64,000 bases of DNA from Acidobacteriota bacterium (GCA_003154775.1 PMES01000027.1:1-64000), one strand, 5' to 3'; counted from the first letter of the stretch, positions 35,896-45,445 are shown. Notes: a model not told the origin generated them from the sequence alone. Made by a program: numbers and translations.

Positions 35896-36759
35896 TTATG
35901 TTCCCGGGGATTTCGCCAGGTTTTCGTTCAACGAGCCCTGGCGGTAGCCTTCCAGGTCGAGGGCCACGTAGGTGAAACCCGCTGCTTTCAAGGCATTAGC
36001 GATGGCGGCGGCCATTTCTGGCGAGAGCGCGCGAGGAAGTTCGGCAGGCGCGAGTTCGATGCGCGCCAGATTGTCATGGAGACGGACGCGGAACTGGCGG
36101 AAGCCCAGTTCGCGGAGGGCCGCTTCGCCGCGCTCGACCAGCGAAAGGCGCTCGGCGGTGACTTCCGTGCCGTAGGGCAGGCGTGAGGAGAGGCAGGCGG
36201 AGGCGGGGCGGTCCCAGGAGGGCAGGCCCGCGCGCTGGGATAGGAAGCGAATCTCGGACTTGCGAAGTTGCGCTTCCAGGAGGGGCGTGAGGATGTGGTG
36301 CTCGTGGGCGGCGCGATGGCCGGGGCGGAAATCGGAGGTATCGTCGGCGTTGACGCCGTAGGCGATGGCGGCGAAACGGCGGTCCACGGCGATGCGGTTC
36401 AGCGCGGAGAAGAGTTCGTCCTTGCAGTAGTAGCAGCGGTCGGAAGCATTGGCGCGGTAGGCGGGATTTTCCAACTCGTGCGTTTCGATGAATTCGTGGC
36501 GCAGGCCGGTGGTTTGCAGGGACTTTTCCAGTTGCTCGCGGTCGTAAGCGGAATAGCTCGCGGAAAGGGCGGTCACGCTCAGGGCGCGTTCGCCCAGCAC
36601 TTGATGCGCGGCCCAGGCGAGATAGGCGGAATCCGCGCCGCCGGAGAGCGCGACGATCAGGGAAGGGAGGTTGGCCAGCTTGGAAAAGAGGAACTGCTCC
36701 TTCTCGCTAGCCGCGTGCGTCGAAGGCTCTTCGTTATGGATATGCACCAGGGTCTTCAT
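35896..36759 (-). CDS. larE: ATP-dependent sacrificial sulfur transferase LarE
   Basis: About 287 residues, a PP-loop pyrophosphatase. The P-loop is ALSGGADSAYLA. RCYYCKDELF follows, and the sulfur-donating cysteine is in ASACLSSRLPYG, as in LarE, which donates its cysteine sulfur during nickel-pincer nucleotide synthesis for lactate racemase-type enzymes. LarB and LarC are not in this window. ATG at 36759 fits the domain; the frame extends to 36801. Confidence 0.85.
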   Translation of the reverse strand: MKTLVHIHNEEPSTHAASEKEQFLFSKLANLPSLIVALSGGADSAYLAWAAHQVLGERALSVTALSASYSAYDREQLEKSLQTTGLRHEFIETHELENPAYRANASDRCYYCKDELFSALNRIAVDRRFAAIAYGVNADDTSDFRPGHRAAHEHHILTPLLEAQLRKSEIRFLSQRAGLPSWDRPASACLSSRLPYGTEVTAERLSLVERGEAALRELGFRQFRVRLHDNLARIELAPAELPRALSPEMAAAIANALKAAGFTYVALDLEGYRQGSLNENLAKSPGT

Positions 36760-36855
36760 CGCACAGATGAGTATAGCGCCAACGGCCATGCACTGCAGCA
36801 TTTTGGCTGGTAATGCCTCGATGTTGGTGCGGCTGGGCCAGAGGGAAGCTTCAGG

Positions 36856-38148
36856 TCATTTGAAATCGAGAAGCACATCGACCGTGGACTTCGCCGGATC
36901 GGTCTGCAGCCAATGGCCCACGGTGTCGTAGTGCAGCGGCAGATCCTTGAAAATGGTGTCGCGGTGAATTTCCAGGCGATTCAGGAATTGCTCGAAGGCT
37001 TTTTTGTCAAAGACATCGCCCTGTTTTGCGGGCCAGGCTTCCCGGATCATGCGTTCACCCGCGAGCGACATTCCCGTGATGGTCATCTGGTCGAAATGGA
37101 ACACTGGGCCTTCCGTGATGGATACGACGTAGGAAACGGTGTGCGCCTGGTCGTCGTAGGTGGCCGTGGGCGTGAGTTTCACTTCCAGATAGCCGCGCTG
37201 GCCGTACTCTTCGCGGATGCGGTCCCATCCCGTTTCAATGCCCATGCCGTTGGCCACATCACCGGGCTTAAGTCCCAGCGTGCTGGTGAGCGTGATGGCG
37301 GAGAGCGTCTGGTTGCCGCTCCACTCCACGCCGTTCCAGTGATAGACGGGCCCCGGCTGGCACGGCACGTACACCGGGATTTGCTCTGGCAATTTCTGGT
37401 GGGGGTTCCCGGAGAGGCGCACCTCCGCGGGGCCGATTTTCGCGCGCAAGTAGCCGTCCTGCTGATAGACCGGGCGAATCGCTTCGGCCAGGAAGATATC
37501 GATGGCCAGGCGGGAATAGGGTTTGCCGAGAATTTCCGGAAGATGCTGCTGCACCGCAAGAGATTCCTTCAGGTGCGCATCGCTGAACTCCATGCTCGCA
37601 ATTCGTAGCGCGAGGCCCTCCACGCGAAACTGGTGAACCGATCCCTCGTTTAGCGGGTTGAGCAGCACGGCATGTTCGATCTGCACGTTTGAGCCGTGCG
37701 CCGCGAGAAAAGCCTGCAGGGAATTGGCGGCTTGTTCGACGACGGCGCCGCCTTCGGGCAGCGTGCCGTCATAGAACGGCAGATCTTTGCGGACGGCATC
37801 GTCGAGTTCCGAGTCCGCAAACCACGGGAAACTGTCGTAGGACACCGGCAGTCGCGGATTTTCCTCGAGATGAAAGGTCAGGGAAACCGCATCATTGTGG
37901 GTGGTGAAATTGTAATTGACCTTGGCAAACAGGCCGGAGCGCACCAGCGCGTCGGCGGCGTCCTGGAGTTCCGTACGGCCGACTTGCGCGCCCGTGGCCA
38001 GGCCTGAAAGAGAAATGACTTGCGCCTCGGTCAGCTTCTTCAAGCCATCGGCATGGATTTCCTTGAGGGTGGCTGTCTGCGCGTTTAATAAATTGGGGAG
38101 CGCGAAAAGGAGAACGAATGCGAGCGGAAGAAGAAGGCGGAGCCGCAT
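36856..38148 (-). CDS. POTRA-domain protein without a beta-barrel
   Basis: A 430-residue exported protein with a signal peptide (1-23). It contains two or three POTRA-like repeats, at about 25-95 (LKEIHADGLKKLTEAQV) and again near 270-400 (VEWSGNQTLSAITL, then FDQMTITGMSLAGERMI). BamA/TamA proteins continue into a barrel; this one ends at DVLLDFK with none. It may be a periplasmic partner of an outer-membrane assembly factor. It ends 96 bases beyond larE's start and precedes it in transcription. Confidence 0.75.
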   Translation of the reverse strand: MRLRLLLPLAFVLLFALPNLLNAQTATLKEIHADGLKKLTEAQVISLSGLATGAQVGRTELQDAADALVRSGLFAKVNYNFTTHNDAVSLTFHLEENPRLPVSYDSFPWFADSELDDAVRKDLPFYDGTLPEGGAVVEQAANSLQAFLAAHGSNVQIEHAVLLNPLNEGSVHQFRVEGLALRIASMEFSDAHLKESLAVQQHLPEILGKPYSRLAIDIFLAEAIRPVYQQDGYLRAKIGPAEVRLSGNPHQKLPEQIPVYVPCQPGPVYHWNGVEWSGNQTLSAITLTSTLGLKPGDVANGMGIETGWDRIREEYGQRGYLEVKLTPTATYDDQAHTVSYVVSITEGPVFHFDQMTITGMSLAGERMIREAWPAKQGDVFDKKAFEQFLNRLEIHRDTIFKDLPLHYDTVGHWLQTDPAKSTVDVLLDFK

Positions 38149-38220
38149 GCGATTATTCTAGACCTCAATTTGCGGAAGACCAACTTGTTCATTGGATGGT
38201 TCTTCTGGCGGTGCTTGCGG

Positions 38221-38258
38221 CCGTAAAAGCGGTGGCAAGCCGCCGCACTCCAAAATAG
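38221..38258 (+). repeat. 38-bp dispersed repeat, copy 1
   Basis: CCGTAAAAGCGGTGGCAAGC continuing to CACTCCAAAATAG. Copy 2 at 49066-49103 differs at three bases. It contains an inverted GCGGYGGC/GCCGCCGC stem. Confidence 0.85.
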
Positions 38259-38283
38259 CCGAGGAGCCAATACACAGGATTGG

Positions 38284-40146
38284 CTACTCGACGGTGACGG
38301 ATTTGGCGAGGTTGCGGGGCTGATCGACGTCGCAGCCGCGGCGGATGGCGATGTGGTAGGCGAGCAATTGCAGAGGCACAATTTCCAGCATTGTCGCCAA
38401 CAATTCTGGGGCGGGAGGCAGCTCGATGATGTGATCGGAGGCCTCGCGGGCCAGATGATCGCCTTCGGTCACCACAGAGATCACGATGCCGTCGCGCGCC
38501 TTCACCTCTTTGATGTTGGACACGCTCTTCTCGTACAAAGTCATGGAAGCGGGATCGGAATCGTCGCGGGTGGCCAGCACCACGACCGGCAGGTTCTCAT
38601 CAATCAGGGCGTTTGGCCCGTGCTTCATCTCTCCGGAGGGGTAGCCTTCCGCGTGAATGTAGGAAATTTCCTTGAGCTTCAGGGCGCCTTCGAGGGCAAT
38701 GGGGTAATGAACACCACGCCCAAGATACAGGAAGTCCGTATGGCGGAAGAACTGGCGCGCCAGATTTTCGTAGAAGCCGGTTTGCTCCGCCTGGAGAATC
38801 GTTTCGATCCTGTGGGGGATACGCGTGAATTCCAGCATCAAATGGCGCGCCGCTTCCGGCGAAAGCTTGCCGCGAAGCTGCCCAAGGTAGGAAGCTAGCA
38901 GAACAAGCGAAGCCAGTTGCGAGGTAAAGGCCTTCGTCGAAGCGACGCCAATCTCGGGTCCGGCGTGCGTCAGAAGGGTGCCGGCGGCTTCGCGCGTCAC
39001 CATGGAACCCATCACGTTACAAATGGCCAGCGTTGGCGAGCCTTTCTGCTTGGCCTCGCGCTGCGCCGCCAGCGTATCGGCGGTCTCCCCCGATTGCGAA
39101 ATCACCACCGTCAGCGTATCTTCGCTCACAATCGGATCGCGGTACCGGAACTCGCTGCCGTAATCCACTTCGACCGGGATGCGCGCGAGTCTCTCGATCA
39201 TGAACTTGCCGGCGAGTGCCGCATGCCAGCTTGTGCCGCAGGCCACAATGCGCACTTTCTCAAAGCCGCGGAACTGCTGGTCGGTGATCTGCATCTCGTC
39301 CAGGAAGACCTTGCCGGTGTCCTGGGAGATGCGGTTCAGGATGGTGTCGCGGACGGCGCGCGGCTGCTCAAAAATTTCCTTTTGCATGAAATGCTTGTAG
39401 CCGCCCTTTTCCGCCATGATGGGGTCCCAGGCGACGTGATGAGAGGGGCGGCTGACGGGCTTGCCTTCAAGATCGGTGACGCGCACGCCGTCGCGCGAAA
39501 GAATGGCGATGTCGCCATCGGCGAGGAAGAAGATCTCGCGGGTGTGCTCGAGAAGCGCCGGGATATCGCTGGCGACAAAGTATTCGCCATCGCCCAAGCC
39601 GATCACGGAGGGAGGCCCGATGCGCGCGGCGATCAGCTTCTGCGGATCCTTCGCGGAGAGAAATACCAGCGAGTAGATGCCGCGGAGATCCTTCAAGGTG
39701 CGGCGCACCGCTTCCTCGAAGGGAAATTCCTTGGCATATTCCTCGACGAGATGCGCGACGATTTCCGTGTCCGTCTCGGTGACGAACTTGTGGCCTTGTT
39801 TTTGCAGCCTTTCCTTCAGCTCCAGGTAGTTTTCGACGATTCCGTTGTGCACCACAACGTATTGCCCGGTGCAATCGCGATGCGGGTGAGCATTCTCTTC
39901 CGTGGGACGCCCGTGCGTGGCCCAGCGCGTGTGGCCGATGCCATAGGTGCCGTCCAGCGGCGCTTTCTGGATGGCCTCCTCGAGATTGCGCAGCTTGCCC
40001 GGGGCGCGGCGAATCTCCATTTTGCCGGCGGCGTTGACCACCGCGATTCCCGCGGAGTCATAGCCGCGATATTCAAGTTTGCGCAGGCCTTCGATGATTA
40101 CGGGAACAACCTTTTTGGGGCCGATATAACCGACAATGCCGCACAT
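38284..40146 (-). CDS. glmS: Glutamine--fructose-6-phosphate aminotransferase (isomerizing)
   Basis: A 620-residue enzyme making glucosamine 6-phosphate for peptidoglycan and lipopolysaccharide. The N-terminal nucleophile Cys2 is in MCGIVGYIG. The glutaminase domain occupies about 1-240 and two SIS sugar-isomerase domains follow ([22 protein letters not shown]). The C terminus ends in the typical [23 protein letters not shown] precedes the ATG. No glmS ribozyme is expected or seen in the short leader. Confidence 0.95.
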   Translation of the reverse strand: MCGIVGYIGPKKVVPVIIEGLRKLEYRGYDSAGIAVVNAAGKMEIRRAPGKLRNLEEAIQKAPLDGTYGIGHTRWATHGRPTEENAHPHRDCTGQYVVVHNGIVENYLELKERLQKQGHKFVTETDTEIVAHLVEEYAKEFPFEEAVRRTLKDLRGIYSLVFLSAKDPQKLIAARIGPPSVIGLGDGEYFVASDIPALLEHTREIFFLADGDIAILSRDGVRVTDLEGKPVSRPSHHVAWDPIMAEKGGYKHFMQKEIFEQPRAVRDTILNRISQDTGKVFLDEMQITDQQFRGFEKVRIVACGTSWHAALAGKFMIERLARIPVEVDYGSEFRYRDPIVSEDTLTVVISQSGETADTLAAQREAKQKGSPTLAICNVMGSMVTREAAGTLLTHAGPEIGVASTKAFTSQLASLVLLASYLGQLRGKLSPEAARHLMLEFTRIPHRIETILQAEQTGFYENLARQFFRHTDFLYLGRGVHYPIALEGALKLKEISYIHAEGYPSGEMKHGPNALIDENLPVVVLATRDDSDPASMTLYEKSVSNIKEVKARDGIVISVVTEGDHLAREASDHIIELPPAPELLATMLEIVPLQLLAYHIAIRRGCDVDQPRNLAKSVTVE

Positions 40147-40233
40147 GCTGGAGCTCTCCTAAAGGAAGTATTCTCAGGGTAACACGCGAAATGTTGCGCC
40201 AGTGCGAAAAGGGCACGGAACCCTTAGGGATAG

Positions 40234-40632
40234 TTACTCGATGGGCTGATTGGCCGTGCGCGTCATCTCCACGGCGTTGAGCCTGCCATTGGCGTCGAAA
40301 TAGAAGGTCACCCGCGCGGTGACGGGCCGCACCGTCTGCAAATCAATGTGGCGGATGATGGCGACCAGGGTGCCCGGCTTTTCGGGTGTTTGCAGCTCAT
40401 AGGCGCGCACGGAAAGAAAGGTCGTGACGCGTTCGGTTGTGGAACCCTTGGGCAACTGGGTCTCGATCATCTCCTGAATGGGCTTGAGCTGCGGGTCGTC
40501 GACCTGAAAGAAAGTTTTCTGGCAACCCGCAGCGAGGAGCGCGAGCAATAGTAAGAGCGAACAGAAGGGAAGTGGGCCGAGGCGAACGGCCGTGCTTGCG
40601 ACAGGGTTTTGGTGCGGCATTGTGAATGTCAT
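40234..40632 (-). CDS. Small lipoprotein, hypothetical
   Basis: About 130 residues with a lipoprotein signal ending LLAAGC. The mature part (about 105 residues) has alternating strands and helices (TERVTTFLSVRAYELQTPE, VTFYFDANGRLNAVEM) reminiscent of the BamE/SmpA or PASTA-like small periplasmic folds. No known family is assigned. ATG at 40632 or 40620 are alternative starts. It begins 26 bases after the purS stop, so the two may be co-transcribed. Confidence 0.65.
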   Translation of the reverse strand: MTFTMPHQNPVASTAVRLGPLPFCSLLLLLALLAAGCQKTFFQVDDPQLKPIQEMIETQLPKGSTTERVTTFLSVRAYELQTPEKPGTLVAIIRHIDLQTVRPVTARVTFYFDANGRLNAVEMTRTANQPIE

Positions 40633-40657
40633 CCGGCGGCTCTCGGGAGTTTCCACG

Positions 40658-40900
40658 CTATTCCACGATCTCGAAGCGGTATTCCTCGATGACCGGATTG
40701 GCGAGCACTTCCTTGGAAATGCGCTCGAGCTGCTGCTGCGCTTCGTCGCGGCTCCAGCCATCCAGATTGAGAACGAAGAATTTGCCCTGGCGTACGTCGG
40801 AAATCTGCGCGTAACCCAGGCTGGAAAGGGCGTGTTGAATGGTTTGACCCTGGGGGTCCAGAACAGTGCGTTTCGGCATTACCCAGACGTGAGCTTTCAT
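40658..40900 (-). CDS. purS: Phosphoribosylformylglycinamidine synthase subunit PurS
   Basis: An 80-residue subunit that bridges PurQ and PurL in purine synthesis. VMPKRTVLDPQGQTIQHALSSLGY and the terminal NPVIEEYRFEIVE are diagnostic. Length is normal. Usually next to purQ and purL, but here the downstream gene is a lipoprotein and the upstream one a zinc-ribbon membrane protein, so purS stands apart. Confidence 0.9.
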   Translation of the reverse strand: MKAHVWVMPKRTVLDPQGQTIQHALSSLGYAQISDVRQGKFFVLNLDGWSRDEAQQQLERISKEVLANPVIEEYRFEIVE

Positions 40901-40989
40901 GGCGTTAGTATAGCAATTCCGTTGCGCGTGTTCACGTCGGGCTGCGGTACGGTAATGGGTCCGGTTTGGATAACCTCAGTGATCAGGAA

Positions 40990-41484
40990 TCAGCCGCGTG
41001 TCTGCGACATCTGCCGGTATTCGTCACCAGCCGCGTCGGGCAGGAGCACGAACAGAGTGTAAATGCCGAGCGCAGTGTCGAACGGAGGGCAGATGAGGGC
41101 GAAGAACGCCATCACCAGGGCAAATGTTCGGCCCCAAGGCTGCATCTTGAGCAGGCCCCATCCAGCGACAAACCGAAGGGCCGCCGATGCCAAGAAAACA
41201 ACGCACAGAACAACGAACAGCCCCGGCGCAAACACGAACGCGATCTTGTCAGCTCCCTCCGACACCAGCGGCACAGTTATGACCGCGGCAAGCACACCCA
41301 TAATGACGGCCGGAACGAGAAAGAACGCACCGAGGACGAACCACAAGATGGCCAGCAGATGAACGTGTTCGGCGACCCGTGTCCGCGCGGCGCAAGCGAC
41401 ACGCGCCCCAGTCGTACTTCTGCCGCAATTCGAACAGATTGACTGCTCCGGGGCGATCGGGGAGCCACAACTATTGCAGAACAT
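40990..41484 (-). CDS. Zinc-ribbon membrane protein
   Basis: About 164 residues: an N-terminal zinc ribbon (CNSCG, then CSNCG), followed by three to four hydrophobic helices. Widespread architecture in environmental bacteria, function unknown. ATG at 41484 has AAAGGAG six bases upstream, decisively better than the frame start at 41544. Composition is slightly less GC-rich than average. Confidence 0.75.
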   Translation of the reverse strand: MFCNSCGSPIAPEQSICSNCGRSTTGARVACAARTRVAEHVHLLAILWFVLGAFFLVPAVIMGVLAAVITVPLVSEGADKIAFVFAPGLFVVLCVVFLASAALRFVAGWGLLKMQPWGRTFALVMAFFALICPPFDTALGIYTLFVLLPDAAGDEYRQMSQTRG

Positions 41485-41815
41485 ACGTCTCTCCTTTGAA
41501 GCGGAAGTAACAAGATGCCCAAGGAGCCTGTAGTCTGGCGACAACGACCAATATCAATGGATTCGCTGGCCCTTCTTCGCACCCAAGAAGGCTTTCCGGC
41601 CAACAACAACGGCGAAGACTAAGGTCGGCGCAATTCAGGCTTATTAATGGATACGCGTGCGCGAAGCAAGAAGTTCCACCTGCGTCAGGCTAGCTGGGGG
41701 TACCAGCAGACGCGGGGGCTGAGGAGCGCAGTACTGGAGTATTGGATTCCATTTGTCCGATATCGTGGAAATCGGAAACCGACCTATTGCCCTTGGTACG
41801 GGGTTGCCACTGAGA
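41485..41815. other. Spacer without recognised features
   Basis: Between the zinc-ribbon gene's start and the deaminase gene's end. No gene, repeat or RNA was recognised beyond the zinc-ribbon ribosome site. Confidence 0.4.
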
Positions 41816-42835
41816 TTATTTTCGCGGGAGGGTGGCGAGAAGGGCGCGGCGGGCTTCGTCCGGGAGGAAGGAATGTGCCGCGGCGTTGCGATGCAGGCCG
41901 ACGAGTTCGGCTTCGCCGAGACCCATTTGCGCTGCGATTTCGTATTCGCCGAGGAGCGAGGTGTGAAACATTGCGGGGTCGTCAGTGGAGAGGACTACCG
42001 GGATGCCATGGCGGAGCAGTTGCGGCAAGGGGTGCTGCTGGAGCGTTGCGGCCGGATTATGCAACTGCAGGGCGAGGGCGCCTGTGCGCAAATTGCTGGT
42101 GGGGCAAACCTCGAGGGGAATGCGGCGCTCCGCGAGGAGGTCCATGAGTGCTGGATCGTGGATGGCGGCGATGCCGTGGCCGATGCGCTCGACGCCCAGA
42201 ATCTCGATAGCTTCGCGAATCTTCTCTGGCCCGCCCACCTCGCCCGCATGCATAAGCAGGCGCATCCCGCTGCTCTTGGCGCGCAAATAGGCATAGCGGA
42301 ATTCGTGAGTGGGGATGCTCAATTCGTCGCCGCCAATCCCAAAGGCTACGATGCGCGGCGAGGCGCAACGACGCGCCGCTTCCACAACATCGAGCGCCAG
42401 CTCCGGCCCAAATTGGCGCACGGCATCGAAAATCCAGTTGAGGCGTAAACCGCGATTCTCGAATGGTTCCGTGGCGGCAAGAATGGCCGCAAAGTTGGCC
42501 TGCGGATCCTGTTTGCGCAGGAGCATGACGCCGACGGAGAGCGTGACTTCCGCATAAACGACATGCTGCTCGAGGAGCTGCTCGGCCAGATCGGAGGCAA
42601 GGAGGGCGAAATCGCGCGGCTCGCGCAGGAAAGAGGTCACCCACTTGAAGGCTTCGATGAACTCGGTAAAGTTGCGGTAATCGTAGCGGCGGCGCACCTC
42701 GTCTTCAGTCAACGCGACACCGTGCCGCGCGGAGAGGGCACAGGCTACGGCGGGCCGGATCGAACCTTCCAGGTGGAGATGCAGTTCAGCTTTGGGAAGG
42801 GAAGCAATGCGCGGCGGCAACGAGGAATGTTCCAC
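41816..42835 (-). CDS. Adenosine deaminase family protein (possible aminodeoxyfutalosine deaminase)
   Basis: A 339-residue deaminase. The metal motif LHLHLEGS (His19, His21), MLLMHAGEVGG, IGHGIAAIHD and LSTDDPAMF complete the zinc site. Members this length deaminate adenosine or, in futalosine-pathway bacteria, 6-amino-6-deoxyfutalosine for menaquinone synthesis. Other mqn genes are not in the window, so the choice stays open. Distinct in sequence from the deaminase at 6810. ATG at 42835 is preceded by AAGGTGG. Transcribed alone. Confidence 0.85.
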   Translation of the reverse strand: MEHSSLPPRIASLPKAELHLHLEGSIRPAVACALSARHGVALTEDEVRRRYDYRNFTEFIEAFKWVTSFLREPRDFALLASDLAEQLLEQHVVYAEVTLSVGVMLLRKQDPQANFAAILAATEPFENRGLRLNWIFDAVRQFGPELALDVVEAARRCASPRIVAFGIGGDELSIPTHEFRYAYLRAKSSGMRLLMHAGEVGGPEKIREAIEILGVERIGHGIAAIHDPALMDLLAERRIPLEVCPTSNLRTGALALQLHNPAATLQQHPLPQLLRHGIPVVLSTDDPAMFHTSLLGEYEIAAQMGLGEAELVGLHRNAAAHSFLPDEARRALLATLPRK

Positions 42836-42903
42836 CTTGAAATTTTAGCAGGGTCTTGGCGATTTGCGAGGCAAGAGAGGAAAAGGTGAAAACTGCAGCT
42901 TTC

Positions 42904-43004
42904 TGTCATCCCGAGCGTGGCGAGGGATCTGCTGTTCGCAAGCGGCCTAGGGGAAAGCAGATTCCTCGCCCCGTTCAAAAAGCGAACGGGACTCGGAATG
43001 ACAA
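42904..43004. repeat. Inverted pair of TGTCAT-type repeats
   Basis: TGTCATCCCGAG...GGCGAGGGATCTGCT faces the reverse complement of itself (AGCAGATTCCTCGCC...CTCGGAATGACA). The second copy has an extra hairpin, CCGTTC/GAACGG. A classic back-to-back REP doublet arrangement. Confidence 0.7.
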
Positions 43005-43038
43005 TTGCTTAGATTTTTCAGCAGGCGGAGACAGCCGC

Positions 43039-43896
43039 TCAATGGGGCAATGGGGGCTTGCCGGCGTTGATCCACGCGGTCAGCCAGTAGGATCCGACGT
43101 CGGTGGAGGCATCCGACAACTGCCTAATCAGGGACCCAGCGGCCAGGTTGTAAAACCGGTCGTAGTATTCGTCGGTGTAGGAAGATTGCCCGCGCTTTGC
43201 GGCGCGATCCGCAAGGAGCAGCGATTCCACCTGGCTATGCGCGGAAAGGCAGGAATCGAAGGCATGATCGGTGGGATCGCTGATGAAGGAAGCGTCGTGC
43301 GGGCTGACCGGGAAAAAGGAGCCGAAACGGTCAATCAGAACGGTGTTGAATCGTTGATTGACGCCATTTTGACCGCTGGCGTGTCCGTCATAGTTTTCGG
43401 TGGTATTGAACGGGTCGTGGGCTTCGGCTACGAAGTGCGCCAGAAAGGCCGCATCCACCTTGGCGTTTTCCCACTTGCCATTCTTCAAATCTTCGGTGAG
43501 CTTCTGGCTATATACGCCAATCTGCCACGGGAGCAGGCCCGTGGAATCGATTTTGGATTTACCGTACAGGGCGAGCGCAGCTTTGTAATTCCGCGGCAGC
43601 TTGTCGAACGGGAACTTGCCGTATTTGTCCAGTTCGATGAAATAGTTGCTGCGCTCGCCGGGATGCTTATCAATAAGGTTCAGCGGGTCGTTGACGTGCT
43701 GCACCAGGTAGGAGCGGTTGGCTTCAAAGAAGGAGCGCAGGTCGTAGGGCAGAGAATCGACCGCGTGATTGATGATCAGCCGCTGGGCGTTATCTCCCCA
43801 GGCCGCTGCGTGAAGAGGCAAGAGCATGGCGAGGCCCGCGGCGAATAAGATGATACTCGCGGCATCTCTGAACCTGGAATCAGCGCGGAACAACAT
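43039..43896 (-). CDS. Secreted S1/P1-like zinc nuclease or phospholipase C fold protein
   Basis: A 285-residue exported protein whose mature part starts AAWGDNAQ, the N-terminal tryptophan being a zinc ligand in this fold. HAVDSLP, then AHFVAEAHDP and FNTTENYDGHASGQNGVNQRF, match the zinc-binding helices of phospholipase C/S1-P1 nucleases. Likely a periplasmic phosphodiesterase acting on nucleic acid or lipid. It follows the amino acid permease by 13 bases. Confidence 0.8.
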   Translation of the reverse strand: MLFRADSRFRDAASIILFAAGLAMLLPLHAAAWGDNAQRLIINHAVDSLPYDLRSFFEANRSYLVQHVNDPLNLIDKHPGERSNYFIELDKYGKFPFDKLPRNYKAALALYGKSKIDSTGLLPWQIGVYSQKLTEDLKNGKWENAKVDAAFLAHFVAEAHDPFNTTENYDGHASGQNGVNQRFNTVLIDRFGSFFPVSPHDASFISDPTDHAFDSCLSAHSQVESLLLADRAAKRGQSSYTDEYYDRFYNLAAGSLIRQLSDASTDVGSYWLTAWINAGKPPLPH

Positions 43897-43909
43897 TCCC
43901 GGAAAGCCC

Positions 43910-45445
43910 TCACTTGGCGTTAGTCAACCTTAGCGTACTCTTTCTGCGGCCATAGAAATAATAAATCACCAGGCCGATGATGAGCCAGGTAAAGAAGCGT
44001 AGCCAATTCATGATGGGCAGGCCGGCCATCAGCAGGAGGCACGTGAAAATCGTGACGATCGGGGCCAGCGGCCCGCCCGGCGCGCGGAAGGGCCGCTTAC
44101 GGTCCGGTTCACGGTAACGCAGGATGAGCACCCCAGCGCCGACCAGCGCAAAGGCAAACAGCGTGCCGATGTTCGAGAGGTCCGCAAGCGTGCCGATATC
44201 GAGAAGACCCGCGGGGATTCCGACGACGAAGCCCGCGAGCCAGGTGGAGAAATCCGGCGTGTGGTATTTCGGGTGGACGCGGCCAAAAATGCGCGGCAGC
44301 AGGCCGTCGCGCGACATCGCGAACCACACGCGCGCCTGGCCCAGTTGGAAGACAAGCAGGGAGGAGATCATGCCCATCAGAGCGCCGATTAAGACGATCA
44401 GGCGCACAGTGCCAAAGTGCAGCTTCTTCATGGTATTGACAACGGGAGCGGCGTCGTCGAGCAGCGTTTGCCAGGGGACGAGTCCGGTCAGCACGACCAC
44501 CACGGCGATGTACAGCACCGTGCAGATCACGAGCGTGGCGATGATGCCGCGTGGGAGGTCGCGCTGCGGATTCTTGCACTCCTCGGCCGCGGTGGAAACG
44601 GAGTCAAACCCGATGTAGGTGAAGAAGACGATGGAGCCACCGGTGAGGATTCCCGGCCAGCCATTGGGAGCGAAGGGATGCCAGTTGGCGGGGTGAATGA
44701 AGCGCGCGGCGAAGCTGACGAATACCATGATGGCCACGAGCTTCAGGAAGACCATGATGTTGTTGGTTTCGGCGGATTCCTTGATGCCGCGGACGAGGAC
44801 TATCGTCAGCAGCATCACGATGATGAAGGCCGGCCAGTTGAATCCAAAATGCCAGCCGGGACCGTAAATCGTGTTTCCCTGCAGGTCTTGCAAGCCGGTG
44901 GGGAGATACGCGGGCGAAATCCATTCGGGATTGGGATGCCAGCCGAACCAGTCGAGGAGACCCACGACGTGGGCGGAGAAACCGACGCTGACGGCCATGT
45001 TGCTGACGGCATATTCCAGGATGAGGTCCCAGCCGATAATCCAGGCGATCAGTTCACCCATGGTGGCGTAGGTGTAGGTGTACGCGCTGCCGGCGATGGG
45101 AATCATCGCGGCGAGTTCCGCATAGCAGACGGAAGCGAAACCGCAGACGATGGCCACGAGGACAAACGATAGGGCGATGGCCGGGCCAGCGCCGGGACGG
45201 CCGTAGGACGTGGAATGGTAGATCAGGTATTGCAGCAGCGGCGCGTTCAGTACGGAGGACACCTGCATTTTCTGCCCGGCGATGGCCGTGCCAATGATGG
45301 TGAAAATGCCAGAGCCGATAACCGCGCCGATTCCCAGCGAGGTCAAGCTCAGCCAGCCCAGGGATTTCTTTAATTTGATTTCGGCATTCTCGGAGTCAGA
45401 CAGAAGTTGGTCGATACTCTTACATCGGAAGAGAGGTGAATCCAA
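43910..45445 (-). CDS. Amino acid permease, APC superfamily
   Basis: About 511 residues with twelve predicted membrane helices. The consensus GIGAVIGSGIFTIIG opens helix 1. FTYIGFDSVSTAAEE is typical of the cationic amino acid transporter group. TTG at 45445 has GGAGAG five bases upstream and is preferred; the frame extends to 45481. It is the first gene of a two-gene operon with the S1/P1-like hydrolase. Confidence 0.88.
   Translation of the reverse strand: MDSPLFRCKSIDQLLSDSENAEIKLKKSLGWLSLTSLGIGAVIGSGIFTIIGTAIAGQKMQVSSVLNAPLLQYLIYHSTSYGRPGAGPAIALSFVLVAIVCGFASVCYAELAAMIPIAGSAYTYTYATMGELIAWIIGWDLILEYAVSNMAVSVGFSAHVVGLLDWFGWHPNPEWISPAYLPTGLQDLQGNTIYGPGWHFGFNWPAFIIVMLLTIVLVRGIKESAETNNIMVFLKLVAIMVFVSFAARFIHPANWHPFAPNGWPGILTGGSIVFFTYIGFDSVSTAAEECKNPQRDLPRGIIATLVICTVLYIAVVVVLTGLVPWQTLLDDAAPVVNTMKKLHFGTVRLIVLIGALMGMISSLLVFQLGQARVWFAMSRDGLLPRIFGRVHPKYHTPDFSTWLAGFVVGIPAGLLDIGTLADLSNIGTLFAFALVGAGVLILRYREPDRKRPFRAPGGPLAPIVTIFTCLLLMAGLPIMNWLRFFTWLIIGLVIYYFYGRRKSTLRLTNAK

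Noticed and set aside
38262-38290. GCCAAT/ATTGGC hairpin at the glmS end as a terminator
   Set aside because: No U-tract follows on either strand, and it overlaps the glmS coding end.
38917-40182. 421-residue open frame opposite glmS
   Set aside because: Antisense of a clear glmS gene.
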